From: a virus | Virus record (IMG/VR): IMGVR_UViG_3300036846_000590 | Location: 1-36,778 of that record | Length of the DNA: 36,778 bases | Direction: 5' to 3' (one strand) | Shown here: piece by piece, positions 34,745 through 36,778 of the stretch | Layout of the letters: each line of letters opens with the position of its first letter | Numbering within the stretch: the stretch's first letter is position 1 | Program-made: the position numbers and the translations under genes | Notes under the pieces: model-generated | Database searches by the model: none | The model's input: only the letters and a program-made list of their open reading frames with translations | What the model was told of the DNA's origin: nothing

Positions 34745-36109
34745 ATGCGTGTCGATCTCAGACAGGCCCAGGACAACTCTTGCCGTGACTTCACCATCGA
34801 TCCCATCGATGACGCGATTGTCGATGCACTCTTCAAATCAATCGAGGAGCATGGGTTCTGGCTAGGCATCGTGCTCTGTATGCGGAACGGTGTCATCTAC
34901 ATCGTCGCCGGTCACCACCGGGTCCGTGCCGCACTTAAGGCCGGTTACACCATCGTAGACCTACCGGTTGGTAAGTATGACGACGCGACTATGATTCGCA
35001 TCTACGCGCGTGAGAATGCCACGCAACGTGGTGGTACCGGTACGGCGTTGGCGGGATCGGTGGCGAGCGCGCTGCGGTATCTGACCAAAAGGCTACTGAC
35101 CGGGGGCGACCTATCCCTAAAGTTGGATAACGCTGACGACGATGATCGCGATGATAATCTAGGCCAAATTCAGCCTAGATTATCATCGCGAGCAATCGAA
35201 GTCGCGTTAGGCAACTTGAAGTCGGGTGATGGTATTGGTTGGAGATGGGTCCACGCCTTTTTGTCGGATGTGCCGGGGATTAACGAGAGTTCCATCAAAC
35301 AGCAAACCGCCAATTTTAAGGCATCCGGTGACTATAAGCGGATTATTGGAGAGATTGAATCCGAGATCGCGCGCGAGGCGGAAGAGGCTGAAGCGGAACG
35401 CGAAGCCGCCGCTGAACGGGCGCGGTTGGCGCAGGAAGAAGAGGAACGCCTTGAGGCGGAAGAGGCGGAACGCCAAGCTGCCAAAAAGGCACAGGAACTC
35501 GAAGAGGCGAGCGAGACAGCACAGGAAGCCGCGACGAACGCCGGTAAACACGAACGGGTGTTCGATCTCGCCGGGGTTCAGCGCCACCTGACGGTTCCCT
35601 ATCACGTCGAATGCTTTCGCAAGGCAGTCATCAAACTGACCGATATCTCGGTACCTGTCGATAAGCAAGCGGAACTCGCCGCTATGCTGGTCACCTACGC
35701 GCGTGACAATAATTGGGAGTTCACTGGTAACTTCATCAAAGATTACATCTCGGTCAAGGCACAGGAAGTCATGGGCCGGATCAGGGTCGAGAGTCTCGAA
35801 GAGAAACGGCGGCGGTTGGAACGTGACATCCTATTGCAAATCAAAACTCATCAGGAAGAGTTTGTCCGACATATGAGTCACATACTCCGTGTCGGTGTCG
35901 ATATCCGTGACTGGTTGCGTAAACATCCCAAGATTGATTTCCCTGTGCAACTGGAGTTCCGTGACGTTGTGACAGATGCAAGAGACATCATCAATGAACT
36001 AGCGGAGGAATTTGGTCATGGCGACAAAGACCCAAAACGTCCAAGTCGTAAATCGAAAGCCCAGAGTCAAAATAATCGACCCCCAAAAGCCCTGGGACAC
36101 GCCCCATGA
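34745..36109 (+). CDS. ParB-like nuclease-domain protein
   Basis: 454 residues from ATG at 34745 with GAGAGGGTGG upstream (two GTGs nine and six bases earlier are less favoured). Residues 1-110 contain the ParB/sulfiredoxin-like N-terminal fold: ALFKSIEEHGFWLGIVLCM...YIVAGHHRVRAALKAGY and later IYARENATQRG, the GHHR and ENxxQR boxes. ParB proteins use this fold to bind CTP or nick DNA. A long Glu/Ala-rich coiled coil (~215-275) and a helical C-terminal domain follow; the HTH of chromosomal ParB is not obvious. A perfect 19-base inverted repeat lies inside at residues ~134-150. Likely roles are DNA-binding regulation or genome segregation, as inferred from the family. Confidence 0.75.
   Translation: MRVDLRQAQDNSCRDFTIDPIDDAIVDALFKSIEEHGFWLGIVLCMRNGVIYIVAGHHRVRAALKAGYTIVDLPVGKYDDATMIRIYARENATQRGGTGTALAGSVASALRYLTKRLLTGGDLSLKLDNADDDDRDDNLGQIQPRLSSRAIEVALGNLKSGDGIGWRWVHAFLSDVPGINESSIKQQTANFKASGDYKRIIGEIESEIAREAEEAEAEREAAAERARLAQEEEERLEAEEAERQAAKKAQELEEASETAQEAATNAGKHERVFDLAGVQRHLTVPYHVECFRKAVIKLTDISVPVDKQAELAAMLVTYARDNNWEFTGNFIKDYISVKAQEVMGRIRVESLEEKRRRLERDILLQIKTHQEEFVRHMSHILRVGVDIRDWLRKHPKIDFPVQLEFRDVVTDARDIINELAEEFGHGDKDPKRPSRKSKAQSQNNRPPKALGHAP
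35146..35191. repeat. Perfect 19-base inverted repeat inside the ParB-like gene
   Basis: Left arm TCGCGATGATAATCTAGGC at 35146-35164, loop CAAATTCA, right arm exactly complementary at 35173-35191. Both arms are coding in the ParB-like frame (residues around DRDDNLGQIQPRLSSRA). The repeat contains CTAG. Confidence 0.9.
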
Positions 36110-36728
36110 GAAACGCGGCCTTGGGTTACACGATCACGCAATTGAGTTGGCTAAAGAGTTTTCGCTTGGTGTAGTGTTCACCGCCACTGATTTTGATAAT
36201 TGGGCGGTCAGGTGTGGATTGTTGACCAGCCCCCCAGTTCCACGCTCAGAGACGTGGACACATTTTGTTCACCGCCGCGCCAAGTTGATCATTCGCCTTC
36301 GTAAGGCGGCGAGTCATCCCAGGATGATAGCTGCCATCGGCTTGGCGTTTGATATCGGCTACGACCGCAAGAGCGATACCTGGATGCTGTTACCTTGTGA
36401 CGAGTCCGTTGCTCGCACTACTGTGATGAAACCGTTGCAGCATTATCTGGACATGAAGAGGAGGAAGTTTCATGAATGGTGCCAGGGTGCGGGCCTTGAA
36501 AACATGCCGCATTTGAAAAGAAGGGCTTTACGTTTGACTGGTCGTGTCACAGTGATCGAAACAGTCCTTCAGGCGCATGTCGATGACTTGTTGTTGGAGT
36601 GGGAACAGGAAAAAGATTACATACGAGAGGAACTGACTCGACAGCATCGTATCGAAAGCGGTATCGGTCACAATCATCGGGTTAGGGTCATGATCGAAGA
36701 AGACGCCTTGATGGAGGCGGCTCAATGA
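36018..36728 (+). CDS. Hypothetical protein, overlapping the ParB-like gene
   Basis: 236 residues from ATG at 36018 with GGAGGA eight bases upstream; it overlaps the ParB-like gene by 92 bases in another frame, which is long even for this genome. The sequence (IDPQKPWDTPHEKRGLGLHDHAIELAKEFSLGVVFTATDFDNWAV) has helical and basic stretches (HRRAKLIIRLRKAASHP, then TRQHRIESGIGHNHRVRVMIE). No family recognised; nucleic-acid binding is plausible from the positive charge. Confidence 0.7.
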   Translation: MATKTQNVQVVNRKPRVKIIDPQKPWDTPHEKRGLGLHDHAIELAKEFSLGVVFTATDFDNWAVRCGLLTSPPVPRSETWTHFVHRRAKLIIRLRKAASHPRMIAAIGLAFDIGYDRKSDTWMLLPCDESVARTTVMKPLQHYLDMKRRKFHEWCQGAGLENMPHLKRRALRLTGRVTVIETVLQAHVDDLLLEWEQEKDYIREELTRQHRIESGIGHNHRVRVMIEEDALMEAAQ

Positions 36729-36778
36729 AAGAGGTGTTCACCGATGCCGCACTCAAACGAATTATGTTGAAGATGTTA
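36725..36778 (+). CDS. Start of a gene running off the right edge
   Basis: The ATG at 36725 overlaps the previous stop as ATGA and opens a frame MKEVFTDAALKRIMLKML to the window end. Too short to identify. Confidence 0.5.
   Translation, partial: MKEVFTDAALKRIMLKML

Noticed and set aside
35146-35191. Telomere-resolution (protelomerase) or canonical parS site
   Set aside because: It lies inside a gene, is not centred without a loop, and does not contain the TGTTTCACGTGAAACA parS core.

Overview
The window is a segment of a tailed bacteriophage genome, not a cellular chromosome. It is densely packed: most neighbouring genes overlap or lie within about 20 bases, and it carries contractile-tail baseplate genes, tail fibres with self-cleaving chaperone tails, a phage-type DnaB-like helicase and SNF2-like helicase, HNH homing endonucleases and dozens of tiny accessory genes. 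The host is probably a Gram-negative proteobacterium: Shine-Dalgarno sites are strong, two products have Sec-type signal peptides, and several small proteins resemble ones I associate with proteobacterial phages. Genus cannot be read from the sequence.

Layout. (1) 1-10.7 kb, plus strand: end of a tail fibre, a small companion protein, a glycosyltransferase, a second fibre with a second copy of the companion, an HNH endonuclease lodged at the start of the baseplate gp46/W-like gene, baseplate J, a fibre-like protein, a DUF2612 tail protein, a third large fibre, and a small secreted protein. (2) 10.7-33.7 kb, minus strand: about fifty genes. From right to left these are a DnaB-like helicase, zinc-binding small proteins, an SNF2-like helicase, a TylF-like methyltransferase, a roughly 590-base non-coding structured stretch, a long run of very small genes (18-28 kb) each or in twos and threes bracketed by intrinsic terminators, an IS110-related protein, a class I methyltransferase, two HNH-AP2 endonucleases, an HTH regulator, and small membrane proteins. 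(3) 33.7-34.3 kb: a divergent non-coding region rich in inverted repeats. (4) 34.3 kb to the end, plus strand: a small protein, a ParB-like protein, and two further genes.

The strongest unusual signal is in the non-coding DNA of region 2. Between 19.9 and 27.9 kb at least ten gene starts are preceded by the same three-part cassette on the minus strand: a terminator hairpin, then a small hairpin whose loop usually contains CTAG and whose arms change sequence while staying complementary, then a Shine-Dalgarno site. Between 15.4 and 17.5 kb the leaders instead contain tandem degenerate ~36-base repeats with GGAG cores. Other notable items are an HNH gene that appears to have captured and synonymously re-made the first seven codons of the gene it invaded, a perfect 19-base inverted repeat inside the ParB-like gene, a helicase whose motif II reads DQ in place of DE, and an IS110-like protein without an obvious catalytic domain.

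How the genes fit together: region 1 builds the baseplate and fibres, perhaps with glycan decoration from the embedded glycosyltransferase. The helicases, ParB-like protein and zinc proteins form the DNA-metabolism module that diverges from the 34 kb region. The intervening small genes look like early host-takeover or accessory genes, each with its own transcriptional or RNA-processing punctuation. All gene functions are assigned by reading the protein sequences; no database search was run.
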